Shown: positions 1 to 5,616, counted from the first letter of the stretch. The stretch: 6,910 bases of DNA from Albidovulum sp. (GCA_030837785.1 JAUQYA010000012.1:1-6910); one strand, 5' to 3'. A program made the numbers and translations. Notes: generated by a model not told the origin, from the sequence alone.

Positions 1-22
1 CCAGTGGCGCCTGCTTTTACAC

Positions 23-51
23 TTGACCGTCAGGGGCGGGGTTCATAAAGA
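23..51 (+). promoter_or_regulatory. Promoter of the tRNA-Lys gene
   Basis: A -35 box TTGACC (23-28) and a -10 box TAAAGA (46-51) are separated by exactly 17 bases, close to the sigma-70 consensus. Transcription would start near base 58, about 7 bases before the mature tRNA 5' end at 65, which is a usual stable-RNA arrangement. The promoter call rests on box match and spacing only. Confidence 0.65.
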
Positions 52-64
52 GGCGCCCTGTGAT

Positions 65-140
65 GGGCCCGTAGCTCAGTTGGTAGAGCAACTGACTTTT
101 AATCAGTGGGTCACAGGTTCGAATCCTGTCGGGCTCACCA
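65..140 (+). tRNA. tRNA-Lys (anticodon UUU)
   Basis: A complete 76-base cloverleaf is visible. The acceptor arm GGGCCCG (65-71) pairs with CGGGCTC (130-136), with one G-U pair. The D arm has stem GCTC/GAGC, the anticodon stem is ACTGA/TCAGT, and the loop CTTTTAA carries anticodon TTT at 98-100. The T arm ACAGG-TTCGAAT-CCTGT is standard, and the 3' CCA (138-140) is encoded in the DNA. TTT reads lysine codons AAA/AAG. The gene is intact although its 3' end served as an integration site: the sequence from the anticodon stem onward is repeated at 1823-1869. The 3' part now present may have been supplied by the integrated element, which restored a working gene. Confidence 0.97.
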
Positions 141-141
141 C
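95..141 (+). repeat. Left attachment-site repeat (3' part of tRNA-Lys)
   Basis: These 47 bases run from the last base of the 5' anticodon stem of tRNA-Lys to one base past the CCA end. They match 1823-1869 at 46 of 47 positions; the difference is A105 against G1833. Outside these limits the flanks are unrelated (G94 vs A1822; A142 vs T1870). A direct repeat of a tRNA 3' end bounding foreign-looking DNA is the classic footprint of tyrosine-recombinase integration. Naming it att is inference, since no integrase is present. Confidence 0.85.
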
Positions 142-272
142 AAAATCCAGCAAAAACAAGCACTTGCGACCACCCCTCTCCGGGGCGCTGGCAAGTCATG
201 AACAGCTTGTAAGACTTGCGTGAGTTTTTGCGGCATGTCGCGGCTGTCCGTAAGTCAGTGATTCCCCAAAGC

Positions 273-302
273 AAAACACCCCCGCCGGTGACGGCGAGGG
301 TG
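273..302 (-). terminator. Rho-independent terminator for leftward transcription
   Basis: On the minus strand a 10-bp stem with one mismatch (CACCCTCGCC / GGCGGGGGTG) and a 6-base loop is followed directly by TTTT. The arms lie at 293-302 and 277-286 and the T run at 276-273. It would stop leftward transcripts before they run antisense into tRNA-Lys. The only leftward gene seen upstream is the broken zinc-ribbon gene ending at 409. It may instead have served a larger, now deleted, leftward operon. Confidence 0.6.
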
Positions 303-408
303 CTGGGAGGTCACGCGGAAAAGGAGACAACCGCGCCCTGCTTGGGTCCGATGGTTTTACGAGCGTCGGTTTCCTGTGGCTCGGCGCAGTTGGCGTGTCC
401 GCGCATCG

Positions 409-683
409 CTAGCCCCTACCGGCCAGCGGCTTTTCGTTTTGACCTTTGCACCTGTCGCACATCCGCAGGCGCAACACGTCCTCGCTGAAGAAGGCCGCAC
501 GCATTTCAGGCAAACCCGCCAGCCCACCTTCCTCACCACGCGCGGCGGCCAGTGGTCGTGGTCCAGCACCGCCTCCCTGCGCTTGCCCCCATCGAAGGGC
601 CAAGGCTCGGGTTCGATACGGTTCAGCGAGCCGGGCTTGCGACCGTCAACCGGCACGGTGGCACGGAGCATCTGCTCTGCCAT
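409..683 (-). pseudogene. Small zinc-ribbon protein gene broken by one frameshift
   Basis: Reading leftward from ATG 681-683, one frame gives a basic protein with Pro/Trp-rich segments (EPEPWPFDGGKRREAVL, then HWPPRVVRKVGWRVCLKC). Just after this first CxxC, near 489-496, the frame turns into Cys-rich noise. The neighbouring frame there reads FFSEDVLRLRMCDRCKG and ends at TAG 409-411. Restoring one base joins the two into about 91 residues with a CxxC-x17-CxxC zinc ribbon, the second pair being CDRC. The 275-base span is one base short of a whole number of codons, as a single deletion predicts. Small proteins of this pattern occur in alphaproteobacterial accessory DNA, but I cannot name the family or function. 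ATG 669-671 is an alternative start. A sequencing error instead of a true frameshift cannot be excluded. Confidence 0.5.
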
Positions 684-770
684 CAACCTTGTCCCCAGAC
701 GCCATGACGCGGGCGCGCCTGAACACCTACTCTCTGATCGGCTCCCTCTCTTTTGCCGACTGGAGCCTGT

Positions 771-920
771 ATGCGCGGAGGGCGAATCCTTTGGGGTCAG
801 ATCGCCGTAATCTTCACAATCGTTCTGGTGATGACATGGGCGGCGACGCAATGGGCAGCGTTCCGCGTCGGCTTTCAGCCGCAGCTTGGCAACCCATGGT
901 TCGAGCTGGCGGGCCTGCCG
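771..920 (+). pseudogene. traG: N-terminal fragment of a TraG/VirD4-type conjugative coupling protein
   Basis: ATG 771 follows GGAG (762-765) by 5 bases and opens a frame beginning MRGGRILWGQIAVIF. A hydrophobic segment comes next (about residues 7-23), then WAATQW (24-29), GFQPQLG and PWFELAG (to about residue 48). This order, an N-terminal membrane helix and then (L/F)G-Q-x-x-LG-x-PWFE, is what I recall for the N-terminus of coupling proteins (TraG, ATPases linking relaxosome to a type IV channel) in Tn4371/IncP-like elements. The expected aromatic-rich second helix and Walker A motif never appear: homology stops around 920 and the frame runs on without meaning to 1199. The full protein would be over 600 residues, so this is a non-functional 5' stump. 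It is the main evidence that the segment derives from a conjugative element. Confidence 0.6.
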
Positions 921-1072
921 GCTCACAATCCGCTGCCCGCGCCAAAGGTGCGGAGCGGTTCGAGGGCTTCATGCAGAATCTCGGCCGGCGTCTGGCGACG
1001 GGCGACAGGTTCCTCAAAGAGCTGTCGCGCGACATCGAACCGGGCGCGGAACTCCAATCTCAACAGGAATAA
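921..1072 (+). pseudogene. C-terminal tail of an unidentified gene, fused to the traG stump
   Basis: In a different frame from the traG stump, this stretch reads as coherent charged helical protein (around ERFEGFMQNLGRRLATGD and FLKELSRDIEPGAEL) ending in TAA at 1070-1072. It looks like the natural C-terminus of an element gene, with an amphipathic helix and a polar Glu/Gln-rich end, but I do not recognise the family. It has no start codon or ribosome binding site of its own. The switch of coding frame near 905-945 suggests a deletion that joined the beginning of traG to the end of another gene. The exact junction cannot be placed by eye. Confidence 0.35.
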
Positions 1073-1162
1073 TGCAGGTGCCCACGCCTTGCGCCAGATC
1101 AAGACTGCCAGCACGGGATGCTATAAGTTGATTGCAGCAATGATCGTCAGAAGGCGGAAACA

Positions 1163-1807
1163 ATGCGCTTGTTCGTGCTTGGAGCATCAGGCGGTGTAGG
1201 CTCCAAACTGCTGGCACAAGCGGCCGCGCGCGGCCATCAAGTGACGGCGCAAACGCGGACGCCGGGGAAAATCGAGGAAAGTTCGCCGGTCGAAGTGGTT
1301 GTCGGTTCGCCGACTGACGAGGCGTTTCTGCGGCGGAGCCTCGGAGAGCACGACGCCGCCATTCTTTGCATTGGCGTTGATAGTATCGGCAAAACAACCT
1401 TGTTCTCCGACACCACGCAGGCGCTGGTTTCCGCCATGCAGGCTACGAGAATGAAGCGACTCGTCGCGATCACCGGCATCGGTTCTGGCGACACGCGGGG
1501 ACATGGAGGATGGTTCTACAATCGCGTCATCTTTCCGCTTTTCACGCGCAACCGCTATGCTGACAAAGATCGACAGGAAGCGCTTATCGAGCGCTCCGGG
1601 CTGGACTGGACCATCGTGCGCCCGGCACCGTTTACGGCCAATGCTGGCGCCGGGCCATTGCAGGTCTTCACTAAAATTCCACCGGGTCTTCAACTGCGCT
1701 CAATTAGTCGCGCCGAGGTTGCGACCTTCATCCTCGACGTTCTGGAGAATTGCCAATTCATCCATCAGAAGCCGTTCATTGGACATTCCCAGGCACACTT
1801 GCAGTAA
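1163..1807 (+). CDS. NAD(P)H-binding oxidoreductase, atypical short-chain dehydrogenase type
   Basis: This 214-residue cytosolic protein opens with a Rossmann strand and a GASGGVG dinucleotide loop (residues 7-13). Further family marks are an ITGIGSG strand end (103-109), a Y-x-x-K pair (Y132, K135), and the SGLDWTIVRP strand (145-154) before the substrate side. This layout matches the NAD(P)-binding Pfam family with biliverdin-reductase-B/YwnB-like and nucleoside-diphosphate-sugar-epimerase-like members; the substrate cannot be inferred. ATG 1163 follows AGAAGG (1149-1154) by 8 bases, and the next residues are family-typical. The gene is intact, stops 15 bases before the right tRNA repeat, and is the only undamaged gene in the element remnant, so it is probably cargo. 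Its codons are less G/C-biased than those of the right-hand genes. Confidence 0.85.
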   Translation: MRLFVLGASGGVGSKLLAQAAARGHQVTAQTRTPGKIEESSPVEVVVGSPTDEAFLRRSLGEHDAAILCIGVDSIGKTTLFSDTTQALVSAMQATRMKRLVAITGIGSGDTRGHGGWFYNRVIFPLFTRNRYADKDRQEALIERSGLDWTIVRPAPFTANAGAGPLQVFTKIPPGLQLRSISRAEVATFILDVLENCQFIHQKPFIGHSQAHLQ

Positions 1808-1822
1808 CGTATATCTCGGCAA

Positions 1823-1869
1823 ACTTTTAATCGGTGGGTCACAGGTTCGAATCCTGTCGGGCTCACCAC
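1823..1869 (+). repeat. Right attachment-site repeat (partial tRNA-Lys copy)
   Basis: This is the second copy of the 47-bp tRNA-Lys 3' segment, including the anticodon loop, T arm, acceptor 3' strand and CCA. It differs from the left copy only at 1833 (G for A). It lacks the acceptor 5' strand and D arm, so it is not a tRNA gene. In an integration model, the part right of the crossover is the original chromosomal 3' end of tRNA-Lys, and DNA from 1870 on is the old downstream flank. Confidence 0.85.
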
Positions 1870-2008
1870 TGAGATCAACCGCTTGCAGACCTCGGCCTCC
1901 GGGCTTCCAATCGGCGTCGCACCGCCGGTTGCGCCCCCGGGGCGCACAATTCGTGCCGTCGTCGGTAAGGTCTCACGAGCCGCCGGCCTCATTGCGACAG
2001 CGTCAAGA

Positions 2009-2025
2009 ATAGGGTATCCCCCTAT
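2009..2025 (+). promoter_or_regulatory. Candidate DmeR operator (RcnR/CsoR-family type)
   Basis: The 17-base site ATAGGGTATCCCCCTAT is an inverted repeat of ATAGGG and CCCTAT around a 5-base centre. It contains the G/C tract with A/T ends typical of RcnR, FrmR and DmeR operators. It ends 3 bases before the dmeR GTG start. Repressor bound here would sit over the transcription start or the first transcribed bases, implying self-repression of dmeR-dmeF relieved by metal. A weak -35-like TTGCGA lies at 1992-1997; no convincing -10 box is seen. Confidence 0.7.
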
Positions 2026-2028
2026 GCC

Positions 2029-2307
2029 GTGCCACATACCGTCAAGCAGAAGACGAAACTCGTCGCCCGCGTCCGCCGCCTGAAGGGTCAGCTCGAGGCG
2101 ATCGAACGCGCTCTCGAGGCCGAAGCACCGTGCGGCGAGGTGCTGAATCTCGTCGCCTCGATCCGCGGCGCCATCGGTGGCCTGACTGCGGAACTGATCG
2201 AGGATCACATCCGCGAGCATGTCGCGAACCCCGACACCGACATCGACCCGGACCGCGCGCAGGGTGCGGCGGACCTGATCGGCGTCATCAGGACCTATCT
2301 CAAATGA
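2029..2307 (+). CDS. dmeR: DmeR, RcnR/CsoR-family metal-responsive transcriptional repressor
   Basis: This 92-residue, all-helical DNA-binding protein belongs to the metal/formaldehyde-sensitive repressor family (DUF156). It starts MPHTVKQKTKL and carries the family helix VRRLKGQLEAIERAL (15-29). Its likely metal ligands His3, Cys35, His60 and His64 form the set known for the Ni/Co sensor RcnR; formaldehyde-sensing FrmR has Glu at position 64. The GTG at 2029 is chosen because it places His3 and Pro2 at the conserved N-terminus; ATG 2024 is out of frame. The gene overlaps dmeF by 4 bases (ATGA), so the two are translationally coupled. By analogy with dmeRF of rhizobia and Agrobacterium it should repress the pair until cobalt or nickel binds. 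The exact metal is inference. Confidence 0.88.
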   Translation: MPHTVKQKTKLVARVRRLKGQLEAIERALEAEAPCGEVLNLVASIRGAIGGLTAELIEDHIREHVANPDTDIDPDRAQGAADLIGVIRTYLK

Positions 2308-3281
2308 GCAGCAGCCCATTCGACACTCCCCATGATCATGTCTTTCTGGGCGGGCGCCACGCCCGCAACGAAAGGCGGACATGGGCCGTCATCGCCATCA
2401 CTGCGACGATGATGGCCATCGAGATCGCGGCGGGAACTCTTTACGGGTCGATGGCGCTGGTCGCGGATGGCTGGCACATGGCCACGCACGCAGGCGCCAT
2501 GCTGATCGCGGCGGTCGCCTATTCCTACGCCCGCCGCCAGGCCCGAAACCCGCGCTTTTCCTTCGGGACGGGGAAGATGGGCGATCTGGCGGGCTTTGCC
2601 AGCGCCGTGGTGCTGGCGCTGATCGCGCTCCTGATAGGGTGGGAAAGCCTCGTGCGGCTCTACAGCCCCATCGCCATCGACTTCCCGCAGGCGATCACGG
2701 TCGCGATCATCGGGCTGGTGGTGAATCTCGTCTGCGCGTGGATACTGAAGGAGGATCATCACCACGCGCATCGTCATGCGCATCACCACGGACTTGACCA
2801 CCACCATCACCATGACGATCACGATCACGATCACGGAGATGGTCACGGCCGTCACCCGCGCGACAACAACCTGCGCGCGGCCTATCTGCATGTCCTTGCC
2901 GATGCGCTGACCTCGGTTCTGGCGATTGCCGCGCTGCTCACCGGCAGCCTTTATGGCTGGACCTGGATGGACCCGGTGATGGGCATCGTCGGCGGCCTGG
3001 TCATCGCCCGCTGGTCGCTCGGGTTGATCCGGGACACCGGCCGCACTCTTCTGGATTATGTCGACGAGGCTGACGGCCTGCCCGTCGAAATCCGCGCGGC
3101 GCTGGAGGTCGGCGGCGACAGGATCACCGATCTGCACGTCTGGCAGCTCGGCCCCGGACATCACGGCGCCATCGTTTCGCTGCGCGCCACCGATCCACAG
3201 CAACCGGCGGCCTACCGCGCGCGGCTGTCCCACATCCACCACCTGTCGCATCTGACGATCGAGGTGGAGCAGGCCGCCTGA
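2304..3281 (+). CDS. dmeF: DmeF, cation diffusion facilitator (Co/Ni efflux) with His-rich loop
   Basis: This 325-residue inner-membrane metal/proton antiporter has an N-terminus DHVFLGGRH...NERRTW typical of the DmeF subfamily, six predicted membrane helices (roughly 27-48, 52-74, 96-116, 127-147, 192-213, 222-240) and a C-terminal cytoplasmic domain. The transport site is H58-x3-H62 in helix 2 and H196-x3-D200 in helix 5. The loop between helices 4 and 5 (151-184) has 18 histidines with Asp, a metal-collecting segment. The ATG at 2304 overlaps the dmeR stop and gives the family N-terminus; an upstream in-frame extension to 2130 only shadows dmeR. Homologues paired with dmeR export cobalt and nickel; metal choice here is inferred from that pairing and was not read directly. 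Confidence 0.9.
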   Translation: MSSSPFDTPHDHVFLGGRHARNERRTWAVIAITATMMAIEIAAGTLYGSMALVADGWHMATHAGAMLIAAVAYSYARRQARNPRFSFGTGKMGDLAGFASAVVLALIALLIGWESLVRLYSPIAIDFPQAITVAIIGLVVNLVCAWILKEDHHHAHRHAHHHGLDHHHHHDDHDHDHGDGHGRHPRDNNLRAAYLHVLADALTSVLAIAALLTGSLYGWTWMDPVMGIVGGLVIARWSLGLIRDTGRTLLDYVDEADGLPVEIRAALEVGGDRITDLHVWQLGPGHHGAIVSLRATDPQQPAAYRARLSHIHHLSHLTIEVEQAA

Positions 3282-3394
3282 GCAGGGTGCCTCCGGACCG
3301 GCCGGGACGGCGGCGCGGTGGCCCCGGGGCCTCAGGGTTGCAATTGGGGGGCGACTCGCTTACGCGCCGCCCATCGGGAACGGAGGCCGCCCAG

Positions 3395-4285
3395 ATGAGC
3401 GCCACGATGAAGACCGCAATCGGCAGCCTTGTCGTCGGGGGCGTGGTCCTCGCGCTCAAGACCCTGGCATGGTGGATGACCGGTTCCGTCGCCCTGCTTT
3501 CGGACGCACTGGAAAGCACCGTCAACCTCGCCACCGCCGTTGCGGCACTTGTCGCGATCGGGGTCGCCGCGCAGCCGGCCGACGCCAACCACCCGTTCGG
3601 GCATCACAAGGCGGAATTCTTCAGCGCCGTGCTTGAAGGCGTGATGATCATCGTCGCGGCGATCTTCATCCTCAGGGAAGCCTGGCACGGATTCCAGGCG
3701 CCGCGCGTCCTTGACGCGCCGGTCGAGGGCCTTCTGGTGAACGGGGCGGCGACCTGCCTCAATGCCGTCTGGGCCTTCGCCCTGGTCCGGCAGGGCAGAA
3801 AGCTGCGCTCGCCCGCCCTCGTGGCCGACGGCAAGCATCTGTGGACCGATGTCTTCACTTCTGCCGGGGTGGCGCTCGGCGTGCTTCTGGCGATCTCCAC
3901 CGGGTGGTGGATCCTCGATCCGGTCATGGCCGGCCTCGTCGCGGTCAACATCCTCTGGTCGGGCTCGAGGGTCGTGAAGGAATCGCTCAGCGGCCTGATG
4001 GACGAAGCGGTGCCGGACAAGATCCTCGAGCATATCCGGGATGTCATCTCGGCCGAGGCGAGCGGCGCGGTCGAGGCGCATGACCTGCGCACCCGTCACG
4101 CCGGCAGCGCCACCTTCGTGGAGTTCCACCTCGTTGTGCCGGGAACGATGACCGTGTTCGACGCCCACGAGATCTGTGACCGGCTCGAGACGGCGATCGG
4201 AAAGGTCATTCCCGACACGCGCGTCACGATCCATGTCGAGCCGGAGCACAAGTCGAAGCATTCCGGCATCGTTGTGCTGAGCTGA
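3395..4285 (+). CDS. FieF/YiiP-like cation diffusion facilitator transporter
   Basis: This 296-residue inner-membrane protein aligns along its length with E. coli FieF (YiiP). It has AWWMTGSVALL (25-35) in helices 1-2, the second metal site D63/H66/H70 in PADANHPFGHHKAE, H148-x3-D152 in helix 5, and a cytoplasmic domain with AHDLRTR. The dimer-site residues H229, H245, H258 and H280 are kept; Glu282 replaces the FieF Asp. At the transport site FieF Asp45 and Asp49 become Glu40 and Asn44, so metal selectivity may differ (Zn, Fe, Cd or Mn all possible). ATG 3395 is preferred to a start at 3287 because GGAGG (3382-3386) lies 8 bases upstream and the extra 36 residues are low-complexity. It lies 113 bases after dmeF on the same strand, so co-transcription is possible. 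Confidence 0.88.
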   Translation: MSATMKTAIGSLVVGGVVLALKTLAWWMTGSVALLSDALESTVNLATAVAALVAIGVAAQPADANHPFGHHKAEFFSAVLEGVMIIVAAIFILREAWHGFQAPRVLDAPVEGLLVNGAATCLNAVWAFALVRQGRKLRSPALVADGKHLWTDVFTSAGVALGVLLAISTGWWILDPVMAGLVAVNILWSGSRVVKESLSGLMDEAVPDKILEHIRDVISAEASGAVEAHDLRTRHAGSATFVEFHLVVPGTMTVFDAHEICDRLETAIGKVIPDTRVTIHVEPEHKSKHSGIVVLS

Positions 4286-4357
4286 CAGCCCGACGCTTCA
4301 GCGAACTCGCCCGGTCTTCCGCGCGAATGGCCGGATGCCGGGACTATCCACTATAGC

Positions 4358-4369
4358 GGAAATATTTCC
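4358..4369. promoter_or_regulatory. Perfect 12-bp palindrome upstream of kbl, candidate operator
   Basis: GGAAATATTTCC is a perfect inverted repeat in an AT-rich island (about 4343-4381) within GC-rich DNA. It lies 6 bases before a TTGACA -35 box. E. coli kbl-tdh is controlled by the leucine-responsive regulator Lrp, which favours AT-rich palindromic sites, but this is not a clear Lrp consensus match. The binding protein is unknown. Confidence 0.4.
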
Positions 4370-4375
4370 TTTATC

Positions 4376-4404
4376 TTGACACATCGCGCCGGCTGGGCCA
4401 CTCT
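4376..4404 (+). promoter_or_regulatory. Probable kbl-tdh promoter
   Basis: A perfect TTGACA -35 box sits at 4376-4381. At 17 bases spacing the -10 position is CACTCT (4399-4404), a weak match, as is common in alphaproteobacteria. This would start transcription near 4411, giving a short leader that still contains the kbl AGGAG ribosome binding site (4416-4420). Confidence 0.5.
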
Positions 4405-4428
4405 TCGCCAATGACAGGAGTGCGCCAC

Positions 4429-5616
4429 ATGAAACCCGAAGACTTCCTGAGCCGGATAACCGCGACATTGGAGGAGATCGAGGCGGCGGGGCTCTACAAG
4501 CGGGAGCGTTCGATCCTGTCGCCGCAGGGAACGCATGTCACCGTCGACGGCAGGACGCTCGTGAACCTCTGTGCCAACAACTACCTCGGCCTCGCCAATG
4601 ACCCCGCTTTGATCGCTGCCGCGCACCGGGCGCTGGATGACCACGGGTTCGGGATGGCCTCGGTCCGGTTCATCTGCGGCACGCAGGACCTGCACCGCAC
4701 GCTGGAGCGGCGGATCGCCGGCTTTCTGGGGATGGACGATTCCATCCTTTTCGCCGCCTGCTTCGACGCCAACGGCGGTCTTTTCGAGCCCCTGCTGGGC
4801 CCGGAAGACGCGGTCGTGTCGGACGCGCTGAACCATGCCTCGATCATTGACGGCATCCGGCTCTGCAAGGCGCGACGCTACCGCTATGCCAACTCGGACA
4901 TGGCCGATCTCGAGGCGCAGTTGCAGGCGGCGCGCGCCGAGGGCGCCCGGTTCATCCTGATCGCCACCGACGGGGTCTTCTCGATGGACGGCTATCTTGC
5001 CCGCCTGCCCGAGATCACCGCCCTGGCCGGAAGATACGGCGCGCTGACGATGGTGGACGATTGCCATGCCACCGGCTTCATGGGGCCTGAGGGGCGCGGC
5101 ACTCCGGCCCATCATGGCGTCCGCGTCGACATCCTGACCGGCACGCTGGGCAAGGCTCTTGGCGGCGCGCTCGGCGGCTATGTCGCCGGACCGCAGCCGG
5201 TGATCGACCTCTTGCGCCAGAGGTCACGGCCCTACCTCTTCTCGAACGCGCTGCCCCCGGCCATCGTCGCCGCCGGGCTCGCGGCGATCGACATCGTCGA
5301 GGGCGCCGACGACCTGCGGGCGCGGCTCTTTGAAAACGCCGCCTACTGGCGGGCGGGCCTTCAGGACGCGGGCTTCGACCTCCTGCCCGGAGAGCACCCC
5401 ATCGTCCCGGTGATGACGGGGGAGGCGCCGCTTGCCCAGGCGATGGCGGCCGATCTCTATCGCCGCGGCGTCTTCGTCTCGGGCTTCTTCTTCCCGGTCG
5501 TGCCGAAGGGGGGCGCCCGGATCCGCACCCAGATGAATGCGCGGCTGACCCGGGCGGATCTGGATTTCGCGCTCGAGGCGTTTCGCGCCGCGGGCAAGTC
5601 GACGGGGGTCATCTGA
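4429..5616 (+). CDS. kbl: Glycine C-acetyltransferase (2-amino-3-ketobutyrate CoA ligase)
   Basis: This is a PLP enzyme of the alpha-oxoamine synthase group, cytosolic. It converts 2-amino-3-ketobutyrate plus CoA into glycine and acetyl-CoA, the second step of threonine degradation. The 395 residues match E. coli Kbl (398) end to end: NLCANNYLGLAN (46-57), FGMASVRFICGTQDLH (74-89), CFDANGGLFE, SDALNHASIIDG (131-142), VDDCHATGF (209-217; E. coli has Ser where Cys212 lies) and the PLP lysine K242 in TGTLGKALGG. ARIRTQM (363-369) holds the C-terminal substrate arginine. ATG 4429 is chosen over ATG 4411 because AGGAG (4416-4420) sits 8 bases before it and the length fits the family. The gene overlaps tdh by one base (TGATG) and forms an operon with it. 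Confidence 0.96.
   Translation: MKPEDFLSRITATLEEIEAAGLYKRERSILSPQGTHVTVDGRTLVNLCANNYLGLANDPALIAAAHRALDDHGFGMASVRFICGTQDLHRTLERRIAGFLGMDDSILFAACFDANGGLFEPLLGPEDAVVSDALNHASIIDGIRLCKARRYRYANSDMADLEAQLQAARAEGARFILIATDGVFSMDGYLARLPEITALAGRYGALTMVDDCHATGFMGPEGRGTPAHHGVRVDILTGTLGKALGGALGGYVAGPQPVIDLLRQRSRPYLFSNALPPAIVAAGLAAIDIVEGADDLRARLFENAAYWRAGLQDAGFDLLPGEHPIVPVMTGEAPLAQAMAADLYRRGVFVSGFFFPVVPKGGARIRTQMNARLTRADLDFALEAFRAAGKSTGVI

Larger units (their letters stand above)
141..1869. mobile_element. Remnant of an integrative and conjugative element in tRNA-Lys
   Basis: This segment is bounded by direct repeats of the tRNA-Lys 3' end. Its contents are accessory and largely broken: a minus-strand terminator (273-302), a frameshifted zinc-ribbon gene (409-683), the N-terminus of a TraG/VirD4-type conjugative coupling protein (771-about 920), the tail of an unidentified gene (to 1072), and an intact oxidoreductase (1163-1807). 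The stretch 141-272 holds no gene I can recognise. Codons are visibly less G/C-rich than in the dme and kbl-tdh genes. No integrase, excisionase or relaxase is seen, so large internal deletions probably removed them and left about 1.7 kb between the two sites. Repeats and a conjugation gene are seen directly; the integration and deletion history is inferred. Confidence 0.7.

Noticed and set aside
17..274. Minus-strand 85-codon reading frame across tRNA-Lys
   Set aside because: Its middle (RIRTCDPLIKSQLLYQLSYGP-like) is the well-known spurious translation of the antisense of a tRNA gene. It is not a protein gene.
376..810. Plus-strand frame of 144 codons inside the element
   Set aside because: Its translation has no family character and it lies opposite the better-supported zinc-ribbon pseudogene.
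1931..1945. GCGCCCCCGGGGCGC inverted repeat in the gap 1870-2008
   Set aside because: It might be the old terminator of tRNA-Lys, but no T run follows and the stem is purely G/C. Nothing else recognisable lies in this gap.
2024..2083. ATG just before dmeR, as the dmeR start or an upstream mini-gene
   Set aside because: It is out of frame with dmeR and overlaps the operator; its 19-codon product has no recognisable character. GTG 2029 gives the conserved N-terminus.
1765..2382. Long minus-strand frame across the right repeat and dmeR
   Set aside because: It contains antisense-tRNA translation (GFEPVTHRLK) and runs opposite dmeR; it has no family features.
2295..3251. Long minus-strand open frame opposite dmeF
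   Set aside because: High GC leaves the antisense frame open; the translation is low-complexity and the plus-strand protein is a clear family member. The same holds for 3332-4261, 4351-5115 and 5457-6569.
3320..3331. Perfect palindrome GGCCCCGGGGCC between the two exporters
   Set aside because: It has no loop and no T tract, and such G/C palindromes arise easily at this base composition; not supported as a terminator or operator.
3287..3394. Upstream start for the second exporter
   Set aside because: The added 36 residues are Gly/Arg/Pro-rich, and ATG 3395 has a well-spaced GGAGG.
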